Source of the DNA: Crotophaga sulcirostris
Taxonomy: Eukaryota > Chordata > Aves > Cuculiformes > Crotophagidae
NCBI GenBank assembly: GCA_013397455.1
Contig: VYZB01000057.1
Location: 2,778,646-2,842,645 of the forward strand
Length of the DNA stretch: 64,000 nucleotides
Reading direction: 5' to 3'
The notes below the pieces were generated by a model. It searched no databases, had not been told where the DNA came from, and was given only the letters and a program-made list of their open reading frames with translations. A program made the translations under genes and the position numbers. Positions 14,601-26,900 of the stretch are shown here, piece by piece. How positions within the stretch are numbered: position 1 is the stretch's first letter; each line of letters begins with the position of its first letter.

Positions 14601-15818
14601 CCATGTCTTACCTTGCCCTTGAGTTTCACTTTCAGGTTCAGTGGTGGGTTCCCAACATATTTAGCAGCCTACAATATTGATAGATGGACTTAGTCACTTA
14701 ATTATAGATTGTGCTAGAAAGTAACTGCTTGGATTGCTGTCTTGGACATTCAGTGGGTTTTCTGGAGCTTTCTGAATATTTTCCTGTCCTCTTTCTTTCT
14801 TTAGGGAATGATAATAATTTAAATTCCCTCTTTATTCAGAGAAGCACAGGCAGTGGTCCAGCAAGGCTGCACATATCACTAACACTTGTAATTTTCCTTG
14901 CCTGTAACAGAAGCTGAGGACAGAATCCAAATGGAGAGATTAGAGTTAATCCTTGAAAGTAAGATGAAGTTCACAAATAGTTTATTTGACAACTTAGTTT
15001 ATTTATCTAGCTGTTGCCGTCTATATAGTCCATGTATCCCTTCTTGATAAAGATATCATTTATCATTCAGAAACATGGCTCAATTCTTTTCTGTGCCGGT
15101 GCACACAACTAATGCATGTCATTAATGTGATCCAGAGGGAGCAGTTGGGAAGATGAGAGGATAATTTACTCACCATGTGCATTCAGTCCTCTGCCTCCTT
15201 GCTGAGAATCCCCTGCTGGTTTGGATTCTGTTTTCTGACATAAATCTGCCCTACCTGTGATAACTAGAAACGTAGTGAGCCTACTAGTTTAATTCAAGGA
15301 TAGGATGCTATAAATTCTAGTCACAATCTTTGGAATTCAGAAAGCTAAATTCTATTTTAATTTGCAGACCCATGCCCAGTTCTGGCATTGCTGCCTCTGT
15401 ATGAGTTGGGAGCTATGGTAGGTAAGAGCCTGAGATAATTATAACTAAGATATGAATGAATTATTTATATTGATTACATTGGAAATAGATCTGGTTTGAC
15501 TCCACATAAAGAAAATTCTGGAGAGGGGGGAAAAAAATTCAAGATATGCTGTGCTCCAGGGATGTTGTATGGTTGCTGTAGGTACCCAAGTGCCTTGGCC
15601 TTAGCAAGAGCCTACTCCTTGCAGCTTTGTGACCTCCTCCTGAAGCGGTTGAGCTGTTTGCCAGCATTTTTCCATTATTGTTTTCATGCTGCTATTCTTG
15701 TATCATTCGTGTGGACTTGCACCTGCAAATCCGGACAGTGTTGTTACGGGCTTTTGTGAGAAGTAGATACTGCTGGTCTGACAATCATTTGTCTTTCCCC
15801 TCTTTCTCTTTCTCCTGT
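5606..15818. other. Long unique noncoding stretch
   Basis: I find no supportable gene in this roughly 10-kb stretch. Minor items are an 8-bp inverted repeat AAGCTTTC/GAAAGCTT at about 7015-7034, a three-unit ATGGA-type run at 10633-10650, and slightly GC-richer segments at about 12.6-13.2 kb and 14.2-14.6 kb. The longest frame is 150 codons on the minus strand (13277-13729). It lacks any recognisable domain, has no matching splice structure, and is bounded by ordinary AT-rich sequence. Confidence 0.55.
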
Positions 15819-15840
15819 TTTGTAGATTTTAATCTACAAA
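15819..15840. repeat. Perfect 10-bp inverted repeat with 2-base spacer
   Basis: TTTGTAGATT at 15819-15828 is followed after two T residues by its exact reverse complement AATCTACAAA at 15831-15840. The stem is perfect, but the 2-base spacer means a hairpin would have to open its inner pairs. A dyad-symmetric protein site or chance are alternatives. It immediately follows a pyrimidine-rich run at about 15790-15818. No gene or terminator context is apparent. Confidence 0.7.
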
Positions 15841-16165
15841 TCAAACACTGCACAACAAAGTGGATAATAGTCATTCCAATACTCAATAAACATTATACAA
15901 TAATACATGTGGACAAAAGCTTAACAGTCAATGTGTAGCACTTGCACCTGATTTGAATACTCTGGTCAGTGCTAATAGTACCATAAGGAGGAGCAACCCG
16001 TGGGGAATTTGAGTGGATCTCAGGGAAACATTTAAGAGGAGGGGAAGAGTCCTTGTCCTTCTCTCCATCATCACCACCTGCCTCCATCACCTCTGGAGAT
16101 ACTGTGCAGAGGATGATGCTCACCTGGGACCCCATTGTTGCCCTTACTGGCTGGCCTCTGGGGAG
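15841..16165. other. Unique noncoding sequence
   Basis: I see no gene or named element between the small inverted repeat and the polypyrimidine tract. Overlapping open frames of 64-98 codons on both strands run into the low-complexity tract and are artefacts of it. Confidence 0.55.
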
Positions 16166-16263
16166 CTTTTCTTCCTCCTCTCCCTATTTTCCCCTTTCTT
16201 GTCCTCTCTTTGCTGTCGTTCTCCTCTTGCTCCTCTTGCTTTTGGTTTTTTTTTTTCCCTCCC
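16166..16263 (+). repeat. Polypyrimidine (C/T-rich) tract
   Basis: About 95 bases are overwhelmingly C and T on the plus strand, with recurrent CTCCTC and CTTTTC units, ending in an 11-base T run (16246-16256) and CCCTCCC. Such mirror-like purine/pyrimidine tracts arise by slippage and can adopt non-B structures. Frames crossing it translate into Ser/Leu/Phe-rich or Glu/Lys-rich low-complexity peptides and should not be read as genes. Confidence 0.8.
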
Positions 16264-18806
16264 AAATGTGCTTTGTTAGTGTCATGTCATCAGCAATGGA
16301 TCCTGCTAATAAATCTTGCCTCAACATCCTTTGTGCAGCAGGGAATTGATGAAGTAGAAAGCTATAAGAGAAAGTGAAAATTTGTGATACATACAGGTAA
16401 AAGCTGAAGAGGAAAGAGAGGTTGAGCAGCAGGACCTTAGGCCAGATGTAGTACTGGTATAGTGGTGCTGATCTCTGCTATCAAAGCACTCTTGCTGCGG
16501 GTACAGTTTGTAATGGAAAAATTGTAGTATGCTTTCAGCTCTCTCTGCAAAAGTGCATTTTTTTTCTGGAATAAATGCATCTGTGCAAGGACTTCACCAG
16601 CACTGATATGTCAGTCACAAAGACTCTTATCATCTGACTGTGCCAGCAGATTTTTGTAGGACACCAGAGTGTTTGTGCATGTTGAAGAAAGCAGTACGTG
16701 CACAGAGGCACAGGCTTACCTCCCCAGCTAAGCCCAGCACCTTTCCTCTGACAAAATAAGATGCAGAACTTGTTAAAGTTCTTTTGCAGCCCATGAACGA
16801 TGCTGGTCTTCCTGCAGTTTGCTTATTAAGTGTCTGTTGTTTCTCCTCCTTTGTGGTTCACACGGTGCTGGAGACAACGTAATCACCTATATAGAGAGGT
16901 GAGCATCCCAAGCAGCAGGCAGTCTTGAGGGTGTGTTAGCCCAAAGGTGGCCTCATGTGCGGATGCTCCAGGGCTGTGGTCCCCAGCATGCGGTGGGCTG
17001 GGCACTACATTGCATCAGTAGTCCCTGCCTTTGCCTCACCCCCAGCAGTGCTACCAGCACCCGTCAGAAGCTGCCTGCAGATCTCTAGGGGCAGGAGATT
17101 CTATGAAGTGACCTATTTTCACATCTTCTACTCTTTTAGCTTACAAAAGCAGATTCATCTCAGTCCTTATTTGGTTTCAATTCCATTGTGTATATCCTAA
17201 TTGTATATTCCATGGAAAAATACCACTAGCTGACTTAATCACAAAGAGATACAATATCAAATATAGTGTTATTTTTTGCTATTCATAAGTAATTGATAGA
17301 AAACAGCAGGTGTTATATTTTGTCTTGGGGCAGATAACATTCAAGGAAGAAAAAAAGGAAACTTTTCCCATGGGCAAGAGACTGATAAATTATTCCATGA
17401 TAGATAAGGGTAGAACTCACACAGGAAACAAAGCTCTGGACAAAAAAAAAGCACACGATAATAATAGTGATAGTGATAATAAAAGATGAATGTAGTCTTA
17501 CGCTGGTAAAAACTTGTTTGGATGCAGAGCTCCTAAGCTTTCCATATTATTGAATCTAGGAAGAAAGGATTTTTATTGCTCTTAAAATAAATAAATAAAA
17601 ACAAACGACAAACCAGCAATACCCCAAAAAACAAATCCCAAACCAAAACCCCCACTGTACAAATGCAGTGGGTTCGAGACTTTACTGACAACAAGTAACC
17701 CAAAACTTACTTTTACTTTCCTGCAGTTGTGCGTGGCACAGAATTGAAGTTCCAGTATAGGAAGAATTTGTAACTCCAGTTGTGTTTGCAAACAGGGAGA
17801 ATAAATGTTGACCTCGTCTAAAACCCAAGAAAATTCTCCTGGGAGGAAGCTGAAATAAGAGAAAAAGGTTATAATGGTATCTTGGCCATGCCTGTACCCA
17901 GCTCTCTCGTTCATCTCCCTTTTGTTTCCATTGGTCTGCTATTCATCATGAGGAACATTCCTTCAGCATGTTTCTCCCATTGCCCTTGAGTTGCTATTAG
18001 TATCTAATAAGCGTATTACATACCCAATGAGTCGTCAGGGTTCCTCGTCTATTACACAGAGCCCTCAGCTTGAACGCAGTCACAATTTCCACCCCATCAG
18101 TTTGGTTGCACTAAATTCTCTTTACTCTGGTGCTCCTCAATCTGTTCTTGGTGATCTGCTGGGTGGTTTGGCTGAGGTCTGCTCTGCAGGAAGCTGTGTG
18201 CCAGGTCTGCCATCTGCTGACCTGTGCCTGGGACCTGCAGTGCTGCTGTGGCCACTTTGGTGGGCAGGGGACTGGTAAGAGAAATCCATGCCCAGGCCCT
18301 GGCCAAGACAAATTTCCAGTCATCTGGGTGTTGGCTAGACTCTATCATTGTAATAATTCTGACAAGAATAAGGCAAACCCATTCACTGATTGTTATGAGC
18401 TGGACCATGTGCACAGACTTGCACTACTTAAAGTTGTCTTGTTTGCTCCATCCAACTCACCAAGATGAGAAAAGTGAAGAAAAAATTAAAAGTTGGTATT
18501 AATGGAATACAAGAGAATTAACTCACAAAATGTGTCCACATTCTTAGATTTCATGCAGTCCCCTACTGATTACATCTTTTATTGATATCCATCTGAGTTG
18601 GTGATGAATCTCTTCTATATATTCTTCACTCCTCCAGTGTAATTGAGCCTTACCAATTTGAGGTATATTTAGATAACTGGCTGACTGTGGTGTTGTGCAA
18701 CTGATTTTAAATTTATGCTGAATAGTGGAAGAGCTGCTTGTGGTACAAAATAATAAATGGAAGCAGCTCTGAGGTCTGTTCAAGAGCAGTTCTCTAAACC
18801 TGAACC
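16264..18806. other. Unique noncoding sequence with an A-rich simple region
   Basis: No gene is supported. A GC-richer pocket lies at about 16.90-17.08 kb and another at about 18.17-18.31 kb. A run of TGATAG/ATAATA-like units lies at about 17459-17483. Positions 17585-17657 are A-rich with AAATA and AAACC units and a run of C residues, a simple-sequence stretch. Several overlapping frames of 70-112 codons on both strands at 18.0-18.5 kb are mutual shadows in the GC-richer pocket, with no family similarity I recognise. Confidence 0.55.
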
Positions 18807-18835
18807 TTTAACCCTGATCTCTAATCAGGGTTAAA
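18807..18835. repeat. Perfect 12-bp inverted repeat, 5-base loop
   Basis: TTTAACCCTGAT at 18807-18818 and ATCAGGGTTAAA at 18824-18835 are exact reverse complements separated by CTCTA. The geometry is ideal for a DNA or RNA hairpin. Pairing does not continue past the 12 bp. The stem carries ACCCTGA/TCAGGGT, which resembles but is not a telomeric repeat unit. No gene lies next to it, so a transcription terminator role is not indicated. At 12 bp it is too short for a typical microRNA precursor. Confidence 0.85.
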
Positions 18836-20799
18836 TCAAACCTTGTGAAACTGGGTATAAATCTGTACAATTCGAAATCACTTATGCCAGGGCCGAGTGT
18901 GACATAGTGAGCTACCAGCTGGGTTCGCGAAGCTTTATGGGTGCACAAAATAGCATTTGAACTGAGCTTTTCTCATTGGTCTTGGTCAGATATAGGGAAA
19001 ATTTCAGATATTCTGAAATTTGCTAGAAAAAAATGAGAGCAAAAATGGAGATCTGTTACCTTGGAATAGAAACTATTCAGGTATTCAGGGCACTAGAAAG
19101 TGTGTAGTGGTGGATAAAGACCTGAACCTCTGGTTTATCTTGCTTGGAACAAGGGCGTAAACATGGTTGTACCCCTTTTCAGAAGCCAACATACATATTT
19201 TGTGATTCTTTACTTGTCCTCTGAAATGGCAAACAGAGCTAAGATATGTTTCCAGCACAGAAGTTACAAATACGTCATTGTAGAAGTGTTTGCATGAAAA
19301 AAACTTTTCTCAGAAATTAAGTTAAGCTTAACATGTTTTACCTAGCTCTTGAGTGCATCATTCCACCTAGAATGTGGCTTGGCCTGATTTCCAGCCAGCT
19401 GTCTGATCTTTGTTTTCAAATCAATCAAATTTTGTCTTGGGCATTTAATGACTCTTTGGAGGTGAAAGAGTTACAACCTGTGATTTTAAAAGTTGGAAGT
19501 TTTAGTCTGGATATCTACATAGAAGCTTAGAGTCATTGATATGGTAGGTAGGAGCTCATGGCAGATTCCCGTTATGCAAAAAAAGCCTTTCCATTGTATT
19601 TACCCTGGGAAAACATCTGTGTGTCAAAGACAAGTATGGATTTATTTTGAGCTTAGTTTCTATTAGCAAAAAACCTCAGGATCTACTCTTTCTTGGGCTG
19701 ATGGTTTCTAAATAAACTCAAAGCTGAATCAGAGATTTTGTATCGTGTGGCCATTCATTAAGTAGACTGAAGTTAAAGAAAGGGCTGAATCTCTGACTTG
19801 CTTGGCAGGCAGCAAGGAAGAAATCCTGAGCTTGCATCTCTGCCAATCAGTTTAAAAATGTTGAGTGCCTCTGATGAAATGGAACATTATTCCTTTTAAT
19901 TCTCTCTAAAACTTTTGCAAACTGACTTTCCACAACAAAATATGAAGGTTTCTCTGCTTCTCTGGACGTGTCCTGAAAGATGCCTATTGCTCCCAGCTGC
20001 CTTTGAACTAACTGAGCTGCAGCTCAGGTAACAAGACTCCCAGTTTTGCCAGTTGTATTAATTTGAACTTGTTGAAGTAGGTGAGAAAAGAAATGAAAAT
20101 AACTGAGCCAGAGTTACTGTTTTTTTTGTGGCAAAATTTGGCATAAGGAAGATGTCCTTTTACTTATTCTAGTTGAAGGGGAAGGTACATATTACAGATG
20201 CAAAGGAATTTTTGCTGAAACCATTCCTCTCCGTTTTTCTTGAAGTGAAAGGATGGAGTCAGGTTCTGAAGCAATTTATTTTAAAATTGAAAACTTACTA
20301 ACAAGTTGCAAGGAATAAAAAAAATAGTAAAAGCATGTCTGTGGACTAAATTGTTTACTTAGAAGTTTCGTCAGTTATTTCTATTGATGTGGTTTTCTAC
20401 TTGCCTGAGATAATATATATGTAAGAATGTTTGAGATTCTTGACACACCAGTAGTACAGATTTTTAACACTATACTTCAGAAATTTTTAAATAGCAATAG
20501 TTTTAGTAATATTTTCCAGATCCTAATTAAGATTCTGAATTCTTGCAGTCTTTCTCTGAATGATTTTGTAGTATTTTCCATGTGGTTAGTGGGCTGAACA
20601 TTATGAACGAGGATGCCAGAGTAAAACATTTACACTGGCTTTCACATTTTTTCAGTGATGCAGGCATGCTTTCTTATTTTTAGAGTATTGCATAGCTTTC
20701 ACTTGAGTGTCTTTTCTTATAATAAGTTAGGTACTAAATCTGTGTAATTTTTGATTACTCTTCCAGTAGAAAAAGTGTCTTGGAGTTAAACGTACTAAT
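18836..20799. other. Unique noncoding sequence
   Basis: I see no gene, named repeat or structured RNA. The short plus-strand frame at 19333-19530 (65 codons) has no recognisable motif. Confidence 0.55.
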
Positions 20800-20925
20800 T
20801 TGATTAACAGCAGGTCAAGTGCTAGTGCCCAGCTCTGCCACAGACTTCTTGACTAATCCTTGGCAGGTTGCTTTACCTCCCTAAGCTTCCTTCACTGTCT
20901 GTCAAAGGGTGGAGGAGGCTTGATG
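20800..20925 (+). repeat. MIR-type SINE remnant
   Basis: This is the clearest MIR match in the window. GTGCTAGTGCCCAGCTCTGC at about 20819 corresponds to the MIR block GGTTCTAGTCCCAGCTCTGC. Then CACAGACTT, CCTTGGCAGGTTGCTTTACC, TCCCTAAGCTTCCTTCA and GTCTGTCAAAGGGTGGAGG follow in the expected MIR order (CACTAACTT, CCTTGGGCAAGTCACTTCACC, TCTGGGCCTCAGTTTCCTCA, TCTGTAAAATGGGGATGA). Orientation is plus. The tRNA-like 5' end is not identifiable. Divergence is high, consistent with an insertion inherited from an early amniote ancestor. The assignment is from memory of the consensus. Confidence 0.7.
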
Positions 20926-23900
20926 GTTCATTTGCTTTCTAATTATTCTAGAAGAAACTTATTCTGGAGAGTGTTTAAACAAAAGTTAGATGCCACTGTA
21001 TCAGCATTTTAGGTACATGTTTCCAGCTTTGCTTAAATAAGCATAGATATATGCCATTAAATCCTGTCTAACCAGGATCATGGACTGAAGGTTCTTGAAG
21101 ATAAGAAGCACCCTTATTTTTTTGTACATATGTAGGGGCACCTGCCAGAGAGAAGAGCTTAGATGACCTGAGTGGTACAAATGGTGGTAAAGGGCATTTT
21201 GTACAAGGCCACTTTAATCACCTACAGCAAGAACATTTTGTTTTGGCTTGGGCTTTTTTCAGAGAAGAGACTTTTCTTCATGTCTACACAAACGCTTTCA
21301 CAGGCTGGTGTCACTTTTTGGGCTGTTCCCTTGCACATTGGACCTGCATCAGTTCTCCTACCACAGCATGTCTGGAGGATGGCCTGAGGTTGCTGTTTCT
21401 CACACTAAGGGACTCACGGTCTGTTTCTTTGATTTCAGCATAATTGTACCAGGCCTACGTGTGAAACCGCTCTGTGATCCTACTGAAATGGGAATGACTT
21501 TGTGTCTCTGTCCTGCAACGGAGAAGTCAGCAGCTACTGTTGGGCTGTCGGAGAAACTGGAACAGTGAGTTCTTGGCTGTTACGGTCTTGCTAAGATAAT
21601 GTTAAGCTGAACAGCCTCGTTAAGAGTCAGGTCTGGTCTGGTCTCTTTGCCAGTCAGTGCTGACCATGAATACTGAGAAGTGCTGTCATTTAATCAAAAT
21701 TTTCACTATTCTAGAAAAAGCTGTGCTGAACAGATTTTTACTGTGTTTACCCCTGAAATGCAAAATAAGTATATTTTAATTCTATATTTGCTTATGAGTA
21801 TGATAACTTCCTTATTGCAAAATATGGTATAAATAACAACCCTACATGCATTCCTGCCAAGCACTATTGGCATTATCAGAATTACTGGCTTTATTGGCAA
21901 TCAGTGTGAAAGGAGGATAATTAGTCTTTTGCAGAATTGGGCTGTTCATGGTTGGAGTTGGTGGAAAGGAGGTTAGACTGTATTTTTACTGAATTAATTC
22001 CATGCTTGGAGATTAATTTAAAACTTTTATTTTTTCCTGGGGCGAAGATTATCTATTTGGCTTAACATTCAGTGGCATTTACACTAGGTCTGAATGGCTT
22101 ACATAGTTTCATTTTTAAGTTTGACACTCACTTTGCATTTTGAATCTCCTTTCTCCCTCGAGTACTTGGAAGGGAACAGGAGGTGGTTTTAGCTGTCTCT
22201 TCACCTATAAGCAGTTGCATAATTTTAATTCTAATCAAGCTGTGTATAAACAAAATGCTTGCTCTTAGGCATTTCTCCTTAATTTTGAGGAGTTAGCATT
22301 CAGATAATTTTATAAGGAATACATTGATAAACTGAATGAATTGATAAACAGGTATTTTTCCTCAATATATGTTTGATAGGAGCCATATGAGGATAATGAG
22401 GATTAGAATTTTCCAAGTAGCAAAAGAATTAAAAAGAAAAATCTGCTAATATATTAGTTTTAAAGGGAAAAGACTGAAATGAAGTCTCTATCCCTTCTGA
22501 AAAAGTCTTATTAGTATTTGTATTTTAAAAACCCTGAGTTATAGTTGGTGCAGCTCAGTGTTTGCTTTGGGGACTGTGCATATTGAATCTGATTTGTATC
22601 AACTCTGTGTGTGCAGTCTTCTGGAAGACAAGGCACAAGCCTACTTTATCTGCCTTATTGAGAATCACTCCCCATGCCCCTCCTCCCAAACTGGTTAGAA
22701 AGGTACTGAGTATTCCCATTATTTCTTTTTAGTTGTATAATTTTTCACCTGTATTCAATGGTATTTCTTTTTTTCAGTGTAAACTGTGTGTGATTGATCC
22801 TCCTGTGTTACTAAAAATTAAAGCATGATGTAATTAACTCTAATTGCACTTCCATTTGTAGATCAAGCTGTTCTCTCCTTATGTCCTATATGAGACCAAG
22901 ATACAGCATCAGCTGTGAAGCCAGTTTCCATCAGACGCTTAAAACAAGGCAGAGAGATTGTGTGCATATCCATAAATTAAAAACAAAAACCAAGAAAACC
23001 CAGACCTCCTCAGAGCTGGAATTAATTTCATGTTTTTCCCCAGTATCATGTACCAAGTGCTTTATTCTAGGTGAATGGGTATGTTGTCTCTTTAGATGAC
23101 TTGATTCAGTTTTGAGTGCCAGATAAAAATGTACCTGACACTAACTTCCAAGACATTTGTTTCCAAAACATGGTGACAGGGCAGCTCTATTCAGTGCCTG
23201 AGTTTTGTGTTGGTGCTGAAAGGCAGCAACATGCTAATGTACGACAGAATTCTTTCTTACGGGTTTTTCAACTGTGCTGGGATTTCACTGACAGAGTGTA
23301 TCATGCTTCAGTAAGGTACATTTTGTTAAGGATTTAACATGTATTCAGTAATGTATGTCAGTGAGTGAACGAATATATTTATTGTGATAGTGAAAATGGA
23401 AGATTTTAGTCTGTGTTGTGGAATTAGTGTGCTCAGAATCCCATAGAACAATACTGGTTGGTTTTTATTTCATATCAAATAATCTTTATAATACAAAATT
23501 CAAAGTTAGTTTTATTACACAGATATAATTTCAGTGAACCATCACATCTACCCTGTGAAGCCCACATCAAAGCAAACTTTATTATTGTTCTTGATGGATG
23601 AAGGATCAAATCCTTCTGGTACAGTTTCTCTTCTGCTGTGGGTAAAGGGCAAAGGAGGATTGCTCAGCTGCCATTATTGGTGGTGGCACAATATGAAGGT
23701 TAAAGCTAAGACAAGAGTTTCACCCATTTGCAATAGCTTCCATTCCATCTGGAGACTGCCAGAAAGTGTAGTGCTCCTGTCAGTTCCCATCACTCTTTCT
23801 AGAGCTTTTTGGAAAGTTGATGCTGAGGGTCTGTTTGTGCTGAGAGCTTCCTGTGCCAGGGGAATTACCAGAACGGGAATACAGACCTCATTTCTGATCT

Positions 23901-26900
23901 TTTTGCACACCGTGAACAACACTGAGGAAGTACAGCATTTGGCCTTACGTGCTGTAGTTGTATTAAGCTGCTCCTTGCCCTCAGATACTGCCAAAATACA
24001 TATATCAAAGTTAAGTTCCACGTCATTCTGATGTCTGCCCGTGAATACCCTGAAAAAGTCATTGCACTATTGACTTTCAGTATAAAGTGTGAGTCAGAAG
24101 TGACTCTGCTGCTGCTGCTGTGAATTGTTTCCCAAACAACATACAAGCTAAATCCAACAAAAGGAAGAGATGAACATGTGCAGAAAAGGCATAGGGTGTA
24201 TACACCAAGCAGACAGGTTGATCATAGACATAAGCTGATGTTAGTTCCCACTCTCATTGGTGTTACTTGTATAAACACAAATTACTTCAAATTTGCCATT
24301 ATTCAGACCTCAAGAAACAAAAAGGCAGCTAATTTCAATCATTTTTTCAGTGAGCCATGTGGTACGGGGATGTGTCCCTGCATTCCTGCTTTTTGTTTGG
24401 AAATCTTTCTTTGCCTGAAGTCCTGCTGAAGCGTTTGGCTACTTGCAGCTTGTGTCATGTGCAGCTGCTGTTACTCTGAAGTGTTGCTGCAAGGAAGGTG
24501 TGAACTTGATGTTTGTTTTGTCAAGACTGAAGGCTGTGGTGTAGGCATGCTGCTGGGAGGAGAGGACTTTGTGGTAGCAGCTCCTCACTTTGGCCTTGAG
24601 CCTGCGAGGAGGTCAAGGCCGCTGCTCTTCAGTGCATGTATGTGTGGACCAAGAAAAGAAGGTAAAAAGCAGCAAAGAAGAGACGTTATTGTCAGCTCAT
24701 TTGACTGCTTATTTAAACTTAGGGGCTCAGGATAAATAAAGATGCTGAGGTAATTGCAGACAAATTGTATTTTTACAAAATAGAAGTGCGATCTTCCAGG
24801 TAGGAGCAGGCAGGCTCTGACTGATCTGAATCTGGCTTTGCTGAGGGCTTCAGCCTGCTCATCACTCAGCACAGTTATTCACTGACTGTCAGATGAGCCT
24901 CTAGGTAATTTTACTGTTTATACCGCTGTTTGGAAGAAATCAAGCAGTGTAGAATGGGACAGTCACGTTTTGGTGACTGTGTCCAGGCCTCAGCCGCCCC
25001 GGCCTCAGGTGTGGAGCTGTCCCCAGGGGGAGCTCTGTCACTGCTGAAGGTCACAGTGACTGCCATGTCAAAAACCCCTCAGTGTAGCAAAGATCAGATA
25101 CAAGCGTTTGCATAATGCCTGGTTGTAACATGGAACTGAAAAGTTTAGCGTTCAGAATTTTTGAAGGGATAGAAAGGGACGCTTGTTTTCCAGCTCTACA
25201 TTAAAAGCTTATCTCAGCGTATAAGCCCTGGGAACAGGTTGACCTTGGAGTCAGTAGTAGCTTCTTCAATATGGAAACATTTTTTGTTAGTTGTTGTTTG
25301 TTAGACTGTCTCCTGTAGTTCAAGGCCTGTCTGTGTACAGTTCTCCCTTTTCTACCCTGAGCTTGAACGGTGCTCGGGGAAACAAGTTTTCATGTGGGGA
25401 AAATGTATTTCCAGTCCTTCAGCTGCAGAGGCAACTTTTAAAGCACAAACCAGTAAAACCTTCTGTGAATTTCCAGGCATTCTGACTGTATCTAAAATGA
25501 AGTTATAACCAAGCTAGCTTTGAACCATGTAGCTTGCAAATAACAAGGACAGTGTGCTGAATTGAAGTAGCTAATTAGCTGTGATGAAAAACTGATACAC
25601 AGGGCTGGGTCAAGGCAGCTACCTTGCTTCTGGACTAGCTTGTTCCAAGGAGCCTCCAGGATCTCTCTGCAGTACTGCACCATGCTGAGCGGGCACGTCT
25701 CCAGCAGTGAAAGGTTGTACAGCTGTCAGCTGCCATTACTAATCTTATTGAGGTGCTGTCTGAGGCTGCATCTTGGCTTCTTTTCAGGCTGTGATCCTCG
25801 AGTGCACAAGGTTGCTTCCTCCATGCATCCCATTGCTTTGATTTCTGCAGAAAGGAAAGCCAGTCAAGCCCCAGCAGGATCCCAGCTGGGCAATCAAAAT
25901 CCTGGAGCATGCTGTGTTTTTTCTTGGTAATTAGGTACGGCCTTTGGCAGTAAGGGTGGGATTAATCTCATTTAACTGAAAGTGTTGGAAATTTAGCTAT
26001 TAGTTCTGGACTGCTTTTGTAGGTTGCCTCAAATGGAGACAATCAGCTACTTCCAGTGGATGTTTTGTCTTATCCTGGAACAGATGAGATGAGTCACGCT
26101 CCAGAGATGCCTCTCTTCTCCATTGACTACATAGGAGAAACCTTGAAGATGCTGAACTTCATGCAGGTCTTCTAGACAACTAAAGTTTGAGATGCATCTT
26201 TTGGTATTTGAAGCTGCGTGTAAGCCATGTGCTGGAGCATTTGTTGTTTAGGGTATAGTAAGAGAAGAGAGATGTTCGTAGTCAGAGGATCTAAACTACC
26301 CAATATAAATAACAGGTTCTTAAAAGTGATGAGAAGGTGATACGTGAGAATGAGCCATCTGAGACCATTTAAAAAAGACAAACTCAAAAAACCTCATTAG
26401 ACCAAGTCAGCAGGACACATTTATCGGTAGTATTCTAGGGAGTATGCTGTTTCATTTTTATTGGCTTGACTCCTAATCTAGCCATAGAGACAACAAATGC
26501 CTTTCTATTTAATTTCCAATAGATAGCAGCAGTTCACAATGAGTATTTGTTTTTTTTTTCCCAGTGAATGTACATGTGAATCAAAGAAGACATTAAAATG
26601 TTTCCTTTTCACCCAAAGTTCAGTATAATTCTAATACATGCAATACATGCTGATCTTGTCACCATAGCTAATTTGTGAGGAGTGTTGTTGAGGGGTTGAA
26701 TTTATCTTGAGACAACATAAAACCAATTAAACCCACTTTTATTCACACCACCAAGGAATAAAAGGAAAAGAGGAGGAAAAAAGGTCTATTTTTGGTTATT
26801 TTTTGTAGATTAAAGTTAGGTTAAATCCATTCTTTCAAAGAGAGCATAAGTGCATTTTCTTCAGAAGCTTGATTAAAGTCAATTCAAAAGTTATTTTAGG

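Noticed and set aside
16053..16377. Overlapping frames of 80-98 codons rich in Ser, Leu and Phe that resemble membrane segments
   Set aside because: They are translations of the polypyrimidine tract at 16166-16263. Hydrophobicity there follows from T-rich codons, not from a real membrane protein.
17669..17680. GGTTCGAGAC, resembling a tRNA T-arm
   Set aside because: No A-box, anticodon stem or acceptor stem can be placed around it.
23534..24031. Longest open frame in the window, 165 codons, plus strand
   Set aside because: It has no domain, signal or repeat pattern I recognise. Antisense frames of 93 and 115 codons overlap it. The start context is unremarkable and no splice partners are evident. 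A frame of this length is expected by chance in 64 kb read in six frames.
24106..24120. (CTG)5 microsatellite
   Set aside because: It is too short to be notable and shows no sign of expansion or coding context.
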